Below are positions 17,921 through 25,958 of a stretch of DNA of 64,000 nt, piece after piece. A program made the translations under genes and the position numbers. The notes under the pieces were generated by a model that saw only the letters and a program-made list of their open reading frames with translations, made no database searches and was not told the origin of the DNA. This DNA comes from Lachnospiraceae bacterium (lineage in GTDB: Bacteria > Bacillota > Clostridia > Lachnospirales > Lachnospiraceae). How positions within the stretch are numbered: position 1 is the stretch's first letter; every line of letters begins with the position of its first letter. Where the stretch lies: positions 62,001 to 126,000 of the forward strand of contig JAFZLD010000018.1 in NCBI GenBank assembly GCA_017553505.1. Direction: 5' to 3'.

Positions 17921-18520
17921 TTACTTAATCATTTTTTCCGTAATGGAAATGTACTTAATATTATCGTTGTAATTCATCTCGGCATTGAAGGAGCCGTCTT
18001 TAAGGGCGGTTTCCATGCTGCCTTCGATGGTGTAGCTAAGCATTTTAAGAAGCTCGGCCGCGTTCTTTTTACTCTCTAAGAAAGAGCGGTCGGTGGCGGA
18101 GAGAATGGTGTTGATGTTCTCATCCAAAGTCTGCCTGCTGGACTCGGTGGCAAGAACCGCTTCGGTGATGCTTTCGTCCTTGCAGGAGTGCACGAACATG
18201 AGCATGAAGGGGTAGCTCTTAAGCACCTGCATCTTGGCAGCTTCCATCTGACGAAGAACGGTGAAAAAAGAAGTCTCTTCGGGATCGATGGCACTTGATA
18301 ATTCGAGGGAAATGTATCTTACGGCGTAATCGTAGACAAAAGAATACACGCCGAGTTTGGAATCGAAGTAATGAAAAAGAAGACCCTTGGAGATATGGGC
18401 TTCCTTGACAATATCGTCCGTGCTGGCGTGCTGATAGCCGTTCAACGCAAAAATTCTGAGTGCTGCATTAACCATTCTGTCTTGTTTTTCCTGCTTAAGA
18501 TCAAAGAATTTAGCGTTCAT
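17921..18520 (-). CDS. TetR family transcriptional regulator
   Basis: A 199-aa regulator. The N-terminal helix-turn-helix (about residues 10-55) reads AALRIFALNGYQHASTDDIV then KEAHISKGLLFHYFDSK, the canonical TetR DNA-binding motif. The C-terminal ligand domain is not diagnostic. It is divergent from the small protein at 18690 and has a partial inverted repeat (TTGACT-N5-AGTCGAA, 18542-18559) 22 nt before its start, probably its own operator. The target gene is likely itself or the divergent gene; the inducer is unknown. Confidence 0.88.
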   Translation of the reverse strand: MNAKFFDLKQEKQDRMVNAALRIFALNGYQHASTDDIVKEAHISKGLLFHYFDSKLGVYSFVYDYAVRYISLELSSAIDPEETSFFTVLRQMEAAKMQVLKSYPFMLMFVHSCKDESITEAVLATESSRQTLDENINTILSATDRSFLESKKNAAELLKMLSYTIEGSMETALKDGSFNAEMNYNDNIKYISITEKMIK

Positions 18521-18541
18521 CCAATCGCCCCTCGTACATTA

Positions 18542-18559
18542 TTGACTTGGTGAGTCGAA
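18542..18559. promoter_or_regulatory. Candidate TetR operator
   Basis: TTGACT-TGGTG-AGTCGAA is an imperfect inverted repeat close to the TetR start codon. Confidence 0.35.
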
Positions 18560-18644
18560 TTCAATGTTACCATAGTTTTATTTTCTCTTCAAGAACTCTT
18601 TAGAGAAAATTTACCGATTAATCTATTTAAAAATCTGAAAATAT

Positions 18645-18653
18645 TGGTATAAT
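18645..18653 (+). promoter_or_regulatory. Extended -10 promoter for the gene at 18690
   Basis: TG-G-TATAAT is present without a convincing -35; AAAGGAGAG follows as the ribosome site. Confidence 0.5.
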
Positions 18654-18689
18654 AAATGTAGTTGTAGTTCCAATGAAAGGAGAGTCCCA

Positions 18690-19106
18690 ATGGCTAAAAA
18701 AGGAAAAAAATTCTTATCACTCATGGCACTCGCTGCCGCAGCAGCAGGAACATACTGCTATCTTAAGAAGAAAAACTCGAATATTCCCGAAAATATGGAA
18801 GACGATGACGATTTTGACAACTTTGACGTAGATGTAGACGACGGCCCCACATCCAGAGGCACAAGCGGAAAGCGTTCTTATGTATCTCTTGACTTTAACT
18901 CAGCCAAGGAAAAAGTTATGGACGTAGCTTCCAAGGTTGCCGAGAAGGCTGAAGAATTAAGCGCTGCAGCAGGGGAGAAGTTCAACGCCGCAGCCGGCAA
19001 GGTTGAAGAGTTCTTCGACGACAGAAAGGCTTCCGATGAGGAATCCGCAGCTCCCACAGAGAGCGGTGAGCCTTCAGAGGACGATTACGAAGAGCCCAAG
19101 GAATGA
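18690..19106 (+). CDS. Small anchored acidic protein, function unknown
   Basis: A 138-aa protein: a lysine-rich start, one hydrophobic segment (about 9-26, FLSLMALAAAAAGTYCYL) and KKK as stop-transfer. Next come an acidic stretch (DDDDFDNFDVDVDD) and an amphipathic helix with KVMDVASKVAEKAEEL and AAAGEKFNAAAGKVEEF repeats, similar to apolipoprotein- or YtxH-like proteins. It ends with a Glu-rich tail. This looks like a YtxH/phasin-like membrane-associated protein; no enzymatic motif. It is monocistronic with its own terminator. Confidence 0.6.
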   Translation: MAKKGKKFLSLMALAAAAAGTYCYLKKKNSNIPENMEDDDDFDNFDVDVDDGPTSRGTSGKRSYVSLDFNSAKEKVMDVASKVAEKAEELSAAAGEKFNAAAGKVEEFFDDRKASDEESAAPTESGEPSEDDYEEPKE

Positions 19107-19124
19107 TTTGAATAAACAATAGGA

Positions 19125-19156
19125 AAGGTTCCGCGAGAAAGCGGAGCCTTTTTTTG
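19125..19156 (+). terminator. Terminator after the small anchored protein
   Basis: AAAGGTTCCGC-GAGAAA-GCGGAGCCTTTTTTT. Confidence 0.9.
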
Positions 19157-19194
19157 TGCCTTGAGAGAAACGATTTACTCAATTGTTACCATTT

Positions 19195-19210
19195 TGTAAA
19201 CGCTTTGGCA
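19195..19210. promoter_or_regulatory. cre-like (CcpA/LacI family) operator before the xylanase
   Basis: TGTAAACGCTTTGGCA fits the catabolite-response pattern TGTAARCGYTWNCW at 12 of 14 positions. It sits immediately upstream of a TTGACA (19215-19220), which suggests repression of the xylanase on preferred sugars. Confidence 0.5.
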
Positions 19211-19340
19211 AAATTTGACATATTTTTAGCATAAGATGATAAGTTAGGTGAACAAAAATACTTAATAATGATAATTACCAAGACTGACGATGGGCAATTT
19301 GCACATGTCAGCAAGAAAAACGAAAGGGAAGGGGCATAAT

Positions 19341-22300
19341 ATGCACAAAAGATTACACAAAGTAGTCTCACTGGCATTGGCAGGTTTGTTGTTTTTAACA
19401 AGCACCTTTACCAATGTGGGACAGTCATATGCGGCCGAGTCGGTACAAAACGGCGACGTATATGAGACAACTTATGCAATCGCTGAACTCGGAACACCCG
19501 GCGGATATCAGTATACGGCCGAGGAAACAGAGGAAGGTATCACCTTCAACTATTCCGCTCAGTATGCAGAAGTTAAATACGCAATCCCCGAAGACGTTGT
19601 TAAGGCAGGTCTTAAGGGTTATAGGGTAAGCGTATCATCAACAGAGAATCTGGGACTCAAGATTTACAGCGCCGCAGGTGAGGCGAAAGCAGATTATTGG
19701 GTAAGCAGCCTGGATTTTGACGGTTCTGTAGTTCCTACCCAAATCGGCTTTATGAACTGTGCCGAAGAGGAGAAATCATTTACTTTTTCAACGGTTACCT
19801 TCGTAACCGAGAGAGAACTCGGCGTGGAAGCTCCCGTAGTAGAGCCGGAAGATCCCGAGAACCCCGAGAAACCGGACACACCCGTAGTGGAGCCCGAGAC
19901 TCCCGGAGAAGCTACAGATCTTGTATTCGACAAGGATCTTAAGTTCAAAGGAAGATGGGACGGCGTTCCCACAGAGTCTAACGAGCTTACATTCGGCACT
20001 CAGTATACTGAGTACGTATTCGACCTTGGCACCACAATTTCGGCTGCTCAGGTAGAAAGCGTAATCGTTGCGGTGGACGCTCAGGGCGATGACTTCTCCA
20101 TTAAGCTTTATGATGATGGAATGAAGGAAAAGGCTGTTGAATATCACAACGTAAACAGCGAAGACAATACATACACAGTTGCTGCCAAATATGACGGTAA
20201 CTTAAGATATGTGGGCATTATGTCTATTCCCGAAGGCGAAGAGGGATATCCTTACAGCGTTACAATTAAGAGCATTACTCTTAAGGCTAACGGCACCATA
20301 ACTCCCGTAGAGCCCGAGAAGCCCGTGGGAGCAGGTTATGACGAGTTTGTTAAGCCTTCTTTTGCAGACAGATGGTCAGGTACACCTGCAGAGTCGAATG
20401 CGCTTACTTTCTCCGCAAGATATCAGGAGTACATATTCGATCTTGGTAAGGCTTATGACACCGCAGATGTTGAATATGTTCTTACAACGACATCCGAAGA
20501 GGGTAACGTATTCTGTATTAAGCTCTATGATTCAAGCATGAACGAGAAGCTGCCCGTTTATGACAATTTCGGCGATAACGAATATGTAGTAGAGCCTAAG
20601 TATGACGGAGACATCAGATACATCGGTATCATGTCCCTGCCTGCAGACGAGACAGCATATCCTTACACCGTTACCGTTGATAAGTTCGCTGTTAAGTACA
20701 CTCCCAAGGTATATGAGGAGACTCAGACTTATACCAAAGACAATCTTGTATTCACATTCAAAGGAAACGGTCAGGTTGTTGAAGGCAACGACCTTGAATT
20801 TACCAAAGAATGGGATGAGTACAGATTTGAACTTACAAAGCCCGTAAGAGGCGACAAGATTAAATCCATAAAGATTACGACAAAGGGCGAAAAGGGTCTT
20901 GATCTTTGCTTTAAGCTTTACTCCGGAGATACCGAAGTACTGCCTTTCTATCATTACCCTGACACCGCAGTTCATAGTCTTACATGCACGGTTGACGATG
21001 AGATTACCGGCATCGCAATCATGGCAATGAACAATCAGGACGACAAGTTCCCCGCTAACGTAGTATTCGAAAGCGCAGAACTCGTAGTAGATACCACACC
21101 CGATACGGAACCTCCCGTAGAAAAGGGTGTTGAATATGATATTGTTAACCTTTGCGACGAGATGACAGCAGTTCTCGGTGACGACTTCATTATCGGATGC
21201 GCTATCAGCTCCGCAGAATTTAACGATTCCATGGAAATGGAACTTGTTACCAAGCACTTTAACGGTGTTACCCTTGGTAACGAATTAAAGCCCGATTCAA
21301 TGCTCAGGGCTAACGCAGAGAAGGTAATGGTTACTGTTGGCGATCAGGAGATTTTATTCCCCGTTCTTAACTTCTCTACTCCCGACAGATATCTTGACTA
21401 TTTTGTAAATTGGAACAATGAACATCCCGACAAGAAGATCAGAATCCGTGGTCACGTGCTTGTATGGCACTCTCAGACACCCGATTTCTTCTTCCACGAG
21501 GATTATGATGAGTCCAAGCCTTTTGTAACACCTGACGTTATGAACTTACGTCTTGAGGCTTACATCAGAGCCGTATGTGAACATTTCACCTCTGAAGGCT
21601 CCAAGTACAAAGAATTATTCTACGGCTGGGACGTTGTTAACGAAGCAATCAGCGACGGCTCCGGCACATACAGAAATGCAAGTGAGAACTCAACATGGTG
21701 GAGAGTATATCAGAGCCCTGAGTTCATCAACAACGCATTCGTATACGCAAACAGATATATGCCTGCAGACATTGCTCTTTTCTACAATGACTACAACGCA
21801 TATCAGACCAATAAGGCTAAGGGCATCATCACCCTTATTAAGAACGTACAGGCAACACCCGGTTCCAGAATCGATGGTATGGGTATGCAGGCTCACTACT
21901 TCTGCGCAGACAACAATCCTACTATGGAATCTGTTAAGAAGGCAGCCAAGGCTTACGGCGAACTCGTAGATCAGGTACAGTTCACCGAAATCGACTTCAA
22001 GGGTAGCACAGGTCCCAAGGACGAGCAGCTTGCGAAGAGATATAAAGATTTATATGACACAGTAAGAAGACTTATCGAAGAAGGTACCAATGTTACCGGA
22101 TTCACCATCTGGGGCGTAGTCGACAAGCACTCATGGCTTCAGCAGCAGAACAGCGCAGGCGGCGGTTCCACCGGCAACAGCAAGCAGTATCCTCTGCTCT
22201 TCGACAACAACTACAAGGCTAAGAATGCATTCTACGCACTTTGCGGCGCAGGCGAGCTTGAGCCCGAAATCAGATACGTATCCATGGCACAGGATATTGA

Positions 22301-24110
22301 ACACTTCAATGCCGGTGAACGTTACTCCTTTAAGGAGGGCGTTGCTACCGTTTCACCTATGTGGAGCGAAGGCAGAGTAAGAGTATTGGTTGAGTTTAAT
22401 GAAGAATTGCTCAGTGATGAAGCATACTTTACGGTTTATGTATCTGACGGAACATCCATACAGAGCATGGACATTACCAGAGATATGATGGATCATATGA
22501 GCTTATGTTCCGCGATCCTTTTTGTACCTCAGGAAGCTATTCTGAATAATAAGATTAAGATTGATGTAGTAATAACAGACGGCGACAAGAAATATGCTTT
22601 CGGTGATACTACCTTCAGTCAGGAAACAACAGATAAGTACTATGCTGTATGTACCACAAAGCCTATGCTCGGAGTTAAGATGGGCACGATTAAAGTAGAT
22701 GGCGTGGCAGACGACTCTGCATGGACACAGGTTGAAAGCTTCCCGCTTACCATTAACCTTGGTGCAGATGTTACCGCAACAGCTAAGTTATTATGGGACA
22801 CAAAGTACTTATATGTACTTATGGACGTACAGGACGCAGTTCTCAATTCCGATGCCAAGGATGAATATCAGCAGGATTCCATCGAGGTATTCATCGACGA
22901 GAACAACGAAAAGTCCGGCGGCTATCAGGACGACGATAAGCAGTATCGTGTTAACTACAAGAACTTCCAGAGCTTCAACGGTACCAAGTGTAATGAGGAT
23001 AACATTATATCCGCGGCAGTTCTTACCGAGGAAGGCTACATGGTAGAAGCAGCATTTAAGTGGACCGATATTGAACCCGACTATGGCATGACGGTAGGTC
23101 TTGAACTTCAGGTTAACGATGCCAATGAAAAGGGAACCAGAAGCGGTACCTTAAGTTGGGCCGATAAGACCGGTAACGGCTGGTCCGCACCCGAAGTATT
23201 CGGTACAATCCTTCTTGTTGATAGCGTTGATCCTTTTGTTCTCGAACCCAAGAACGGTATCTACGAAGAAGACGGTGGTTTATACTACTACGAGAACGAT
23301 AAGCGTACATATGCAGGCCTTATCGAGATGTGCGACAACTCTTTCTGTTATGTAATCGGTAACGGTGTTGTATTCAGAGACGGACACTACTTTGTAAAGC
23401 TCACAAACGGTATCATGGACTCCTGCCATGCAGATTTCGATGAAAACGGCAGAATGCTTATAAATGGTATCAAGAAGACTTATGACGGCGATAGATTCTA
23501 TAAGGATGGCTATCTCCAGAAGAATGCCGGCGTAGTCAGAGTAGGTGCATACTTATATTACGTAGATGAAGAAGGCAAGATTGTTAAGACTCCCGAGGTT
23601 GAAGTAACCAATACCAACGGAATCCTTTCAGCAGGTACTTACAAGACCGGTAACAACGGTATTCTTATCCTCGACGGTGTTCTTACAGTTGACGGCAAGA
23701 CCGCATACTACAAGGACAACAAGATCGGCCACAGAGCAGGCCTCGTAGAGTATAACGGCGACTTCTACTATGCACTTGAGAACGGTGTGCTTGCAACAGG
23801 TTTCGTAACTGTAAGCAAGACCAACGGCCTTAAGGACTACGGCGTATACGAATTCGATGCAGACGGTAAGATGATTACCGACAAGAACGGATTCTATGAT
23901 GAGAAGGGCTCAACCTTCTACTATGAGAACGGCAAGCGTACATACGCAGGTCTCATCGAAGTCGACGGCGACCTCTACTACGTAGCAGGTGACTGCAAGG
24001 TAGTTAAGGGTAAGAGCTACTACATCACCCACACCAACGGACTTATCGCTAAGAGTACTCACGCAGTATTCGATGAGAACGGTAAGCTTGTAAGATTCGG
24101 CAAGAAATAA
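19341..24110 (+). CDS. Secreted multimodular GH10 endo-xylanase with CBM9 and cell-wall repeats
   Basis: A 1589-aa protein. Signal peptide about 1-32. Four N-terminal beta modules follow; the last three (about 193-325, 333-455, 464-584) are clearly alike (SNELTFGTQYTEYVFDLG, SNALTFSARYQEYIFDLG, GNDLEFTKEWDEYRFEL) and by position are probably xylan-binding, CBM22-like. A Pro/Glu linker separates the first. GH10 spans about 594-970, with acid/base E768 (WDVVNEAIS) and nucleophile E883 (VQFTEIDFKG). CBM9 spans about 1114-1294 (VDGVADDSAW, YLYVLMDVQD). Residues 1295-1589 are repeats (GLYYYENDKRTYAGLIE) resembling glucan/choline-binding repeats, probably holding the enzyme on the cell surface. No LPXTG motif. 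ATG 19341 follows GGGAAGGGG; upstream in-frame codons lack a site. Confidence 0.93.
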   Translation: MHKRLHKVVSLALAGLLFLTSTFTNVGQSYAAESVQNGDVYETTYAIAELGTPGGYQYTAEETEEGITFNYSAQYAEVKYAIPEDVVKAGLKGYRVSVSSTENLGLKIYSAAGEAKADYWVSSLDFDGSVVPTQIGFMNCAEEEKSFTFSTVTFVTERELGVEAPVVEPEDPENPEKPDTPVVEPETPGEATDLVFDKDLKFKGRWDGVPTESNELTFGTQYTEYVFDLGTTISAAQVESVIVAVDAQGDDFSIKLYDDGMKEKAVEYHNVNSEDNTYTVAAKYDGNLRYVGIMSIPEGEEGYPYSVTIKSITLKANGTITPVEPEKPVGAGYDEFVKPSFADRWSGTPAESNALTFSARYQEYIFDLGKAYDTADVEYVLTTTSEEGNVFCIKLYDSSMNEKLPVYDNFGDNEYVVEPKYDGDIRYIGIMSLPADETAYPYTVTVDKFAVKYTPKVYEETQTYTKDNLVFTFKGNGQVVEGNDLEFTKEWDEYRFELTKPVRGDKIKSIKITTKGEKGLDLCFKLYSGDTEVLPFYHYPDTAVHSLTCTVDDEITGIAIMAMNNQDDKFPANVVFESAELVVDTTPDTEPPVEKGVEYDIVNLCDEMTAVLGDDFIIGCAISSAEFNDSMEMELVTKHFNGVTLGNELKPDSMLRANAEKVMVTVGDQEILFPVLNFSTPDRYLDYFVNWNNEHPDKKIRIRGHVLVWHSQTPDFFFHEDYDESKPFVTPDVMNLRLEAYIRAVCEHFTSEGSKYKELFYGWDVVNEAISDGSGTYRNASENSTWWRVYQSPEFINNAFVYANRYMPADIALFYNDYNAYQTNKAKGIITLIKNVQATPGSRIDGMGMQAHYFCADNNPTMESVKKAAKAYGELVDQVQFTEIDFKGSTGPKDEQLAKRYKDLYDTVRRLIEEGTNVTGFTIWGVVDKHSWLQQQNSAGGGSTGNSKQYPLLFDNNYKAKNAFYALCGAGELEPEIRYVSMAQDIEHFNAGERYSFKEGVATVSPMWSEGRVRVLVEFNEELLSDEAYFTVYVSDGTSIQSMDITRDMMDHMSLCSAILFVPQEAILNNKIKIDVVITDGDKKYAFGDTTFSQETTDKYYAVCTTKPMLGVKMGTIKVDGVADDSAWTQVESFPLTINLGADVTATAKLLWDTKYLYVLMDVQDAVLNSDAKDEYQQDSIEVFIDENNEKSGGYQDDDKQYRVNYKNFQSFNGTKCNEDNIISAAVLTEEGYMVEAAFKWTDIEPDYGMTVGLELQVNDANEKGTRSGTLSWADKTGNGWSAPEVFGTILLVDSVDPFVLEPKNGIYEEDGGLYYYENDKRTYAGLIEMCDNSFCYVIGNGVVFRDGHYFVKLTNGIMDSCHADFDENGRMLINGIKKTYDGDRFYKDGYLQKNAGVVRVGAYLYYVDEEGKIVKTPEVEVTNTNGILSAGTYKTGNNGILILDGVLTVDGKTAYYKDNKIGHRAGLVEYNGDFYYALENGVLATGFVTVSKTNGLKDYGVYEFDADGKMITDKNGFYDEKGSTFYYENGKRTYAGLIEVDGDLYYVAGDCKVVKGKSYYITHTNGLIAKSTHAVFDENGKLVRFGKK

Positions 24111-24133
24111 TTACCGATAAAGCCAATAAAAAT

Positions 24134-24159
24134 CGGGGGCCCGGATAACCGGGTCCCCG
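24134..24159. terminator. Bidirectional terminator
   Basis: CGGGGGCCCGG-ATAA-CCGGGTCCCCG lies between the convergent xylanase and DUF6062 genes. Confidence 0.85.
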
Positions 24160-24179
24160 TTCTTTATTTGTGGTCTCTT

Positions 24180-24941
24180 TTATTTCTTCTGGGTATAAGG
24201 CGGGTCGGCGGGATAGCTTCCGCGAAGCTTCTGCATTCCGCGTCCCACAGCGTCTCTTGAATTCTTCCAGTCGGCGTCTTTGTTCTTGTAATCAAACTTT
24301 TCTATAAGCCAGCTGATGTCCTCGTACAAACGCTCCATATTGTCTTCCATGAGCATAAACATACGGGGAAAGAAATCCGCTTTTTCCTTGTCACTTAAGT
24401 GAAGCTCGGCGTATTCGCACAGGTCACCGAAATGGTGCAGGCAGAATCCCTTGCCGGAATCCACTTTATTCTTAAACTCACCATCCTCCTTATAGAGGTA
24501 AAAGAAAGTGTCGAGGTATCTTTCATACATCTTGTCAAACTCTGCACAGATGTAGCAGGACTTGTCCTTCTCCTCTACCCAGCGAGCTACGGAGTTCTTA
24601 AGAGAATCGGGCTTTGAGAATTTTTCTTTGAACGAAATCTTGGTAGGAGAGTAGCTTTTAAACTGAGCCGTCATCTCGCTTATAATCTTGCGATAGTGTG
24701 TCTTAAGAATCCATCCGTTTCCGAGGGTGTTGCCGTAATCGTACATCTTGCGGATGTGCTCGCGGCAGAACCCGTATTTGTCGGTAACTGCGCGGGTGTC
24801 GGCCTCCATATAGGAAGCGGCGGAGCCGAGACAGTAGTCGAGTAAATCCTGTTCAACGTTTCTCTCGATGTAGCAAAAGGGACATTCATCTGCCGCGTTT
24901 ACCGCATCGTTAAGGGGAATGGTATAAAGTTTTTCTTTCAT
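24180..24941 (-). CDS. DUF6062 family cysteine-rich protein
   Basis: A 253-aa cytoplasmic protein with repeated Cys/His motifs: ECPFCY (about 19-24), FCREH (about 58), CYIC (about 130) and GFCLHHF (about 165). The repeated CxxC plus C-x-x-H pattern suggests metal binding in two similar halves. I place it in DUF6062 from memory; function unknown. It lies 3 nt after the PfkB-like gene and is surely co-transcribed with it; the pairing suggests a shared function. Confidence 0.7.
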   Translation of the reverse strand: MKEKLYTIPLNDAVNAADECPFCYIERNVEQDLLDYCLGSAASYMEADTRAVTDKYGFCREHIRKMYDYGNTLGNGWILKTHYRKIISEMTAQFKSYSPTKISFKEKFSKPDSLKNSVARWVEEKDKSCYICAEFDKMYERYLDTFFYLYKEDGEFKNKVDSGKGFCLHHFGDLCEYAELHLSDKEKADFFPRMFMLMEDNMERLYEDISWLIEKFDYKNKDADWKNSRDAVGRGMQKLRGSYPADPPYTQKK

Positions 24942-24944
24942 TTA

Positions 24945-25856
24945 TCAAGTTTTCCAGATTAAGGAGCGCCAGTCCTCAATCTCCTTCTCGGTCATGAAGC
25001 CGTTCGACGTTCCCATGAATCCGATCTTGTAGGAAGCAAACAGCAATGCGTTCTTAATCGAGAAGTTGTGATCTCCTGTCTTGTTGTAGTAGTGGAGGAA
25101 GCACGAAAACAGCGCATTTCCGGCACCCACGGTGTTGACGATTTCATTGGTCTTAACAGGGTTAAAGTGTGCGTAGGTGCCTTCCCTCTCCGAATAGAGG
25201 ATAAGGCCGTCGGCGCCCTGACCAAGGATGATAATCTCGGGGTGGTATTTCTCCGCTATATATTTTACAAAATCATAGGGGTCTTCTTCAAGGTTATCAT
25301 CGCTTAAATATAAATAATCTGCGTTTTCCAGGAAAAATTTATTGTACTGCTCGGTCTCGTACTTAAACTTACGGATGTTGACGGCTATTTTTTTGCCATC
25401 CTCAAGGGCTGCCTGAAGTAAGGGTCTGCAGAAGTTTGCGTTAGCTGTAATGAGCATCTCGGAGCCCTTAAGCTGGGACTTAAAGAGGTCTAAGTCGTAC
25501 TCGATGCTTCGGGAATCCTTGATATCCTCGAAAATCTGCTGTTTTCTCGTCTGGTCGTAGAAGATAACGGCGGCGGGAGTTGCGTAGAGCTTGGGAAGTA
25601 TGAAACTTGTATCGAGTTCGATATCGTTATTGTTGGAGTTAAGAATCTCGGCGTTTTCACCGGTGCCTATCATGGCAAAAAAACTGACCTCGTCACCAAG
25701 CCACTTAAGCGCAATAGCCTCATTGTAAGAGTCTCCGCCCACGCCTGAGTGAATACTGCCGAAGGTATCGGTTACGGGCTGATACTTGATGGGAAGTTCG
25801 TCAATCTTAACGATGGTTTCTCTTTGCAAAATTCCTGATACTAAAAATTTGCTCAT
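24945..25856 (-). CDS. PfkB-family kinase-like protein with Asp-to-Asn change in the catalytic motif
   Basis: A 303-aa protein with the ribokinase/PfkB fold: GGDSYNEAIALKWLGDEV near the start (the GG-N-A pattern), a central PDQTRK-like lid region, and the C-terminal signature, here NTVGAGNALFSCF. In active PfkB kinases this reads DTxGAGD, where the final Asp is the catalytic base. Here the codon at 25118-25116 is AAT (N247) and the first Asp of DTxGAGD is also Asn. The protein may be a weak or inactive kinase, or a sugar/nucleoside-binding regulator. It has a strong ribosome site AAAGGAGAG and is divergent from addB. Confidence 0.8.
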   Translation of the reverse strand: MSKFLVSGILQRETIVKIDELPIKYQPVTDTFGSIHSGVGGDSYNEAIALKWLGDEVSFFAMIGTGENAEILNSNNNDIELDTSFILPKLYATPAAVIFYDQTRKQQIFEDIKDSRSIEYDLDLFKSQLKGSEMLITANANFCRPLLQAALEDGKKIAVNIRKFKYETEQYNKFFLENADYLYLSDDNLEEDPYDFVKYIAEKYHPEIIILGQGADGLILYSEREGTYAHFNPVKTNEIVNTVGAGNALFSCFLHYYNKTGDHNFSIKNALLFASYKIGFMGTSNGFMTEKEIEDWRSLIWKT

Positions 25857-25958
25857 GCTTTCTCTCCTTTTACCGACGGGGTCTTAATCGCAGTCAATGT
25901 ACTGTTTATAGGACACCCTATTGTGCTATACTAGAGTATATCAAAAGAGGATTAAAAA

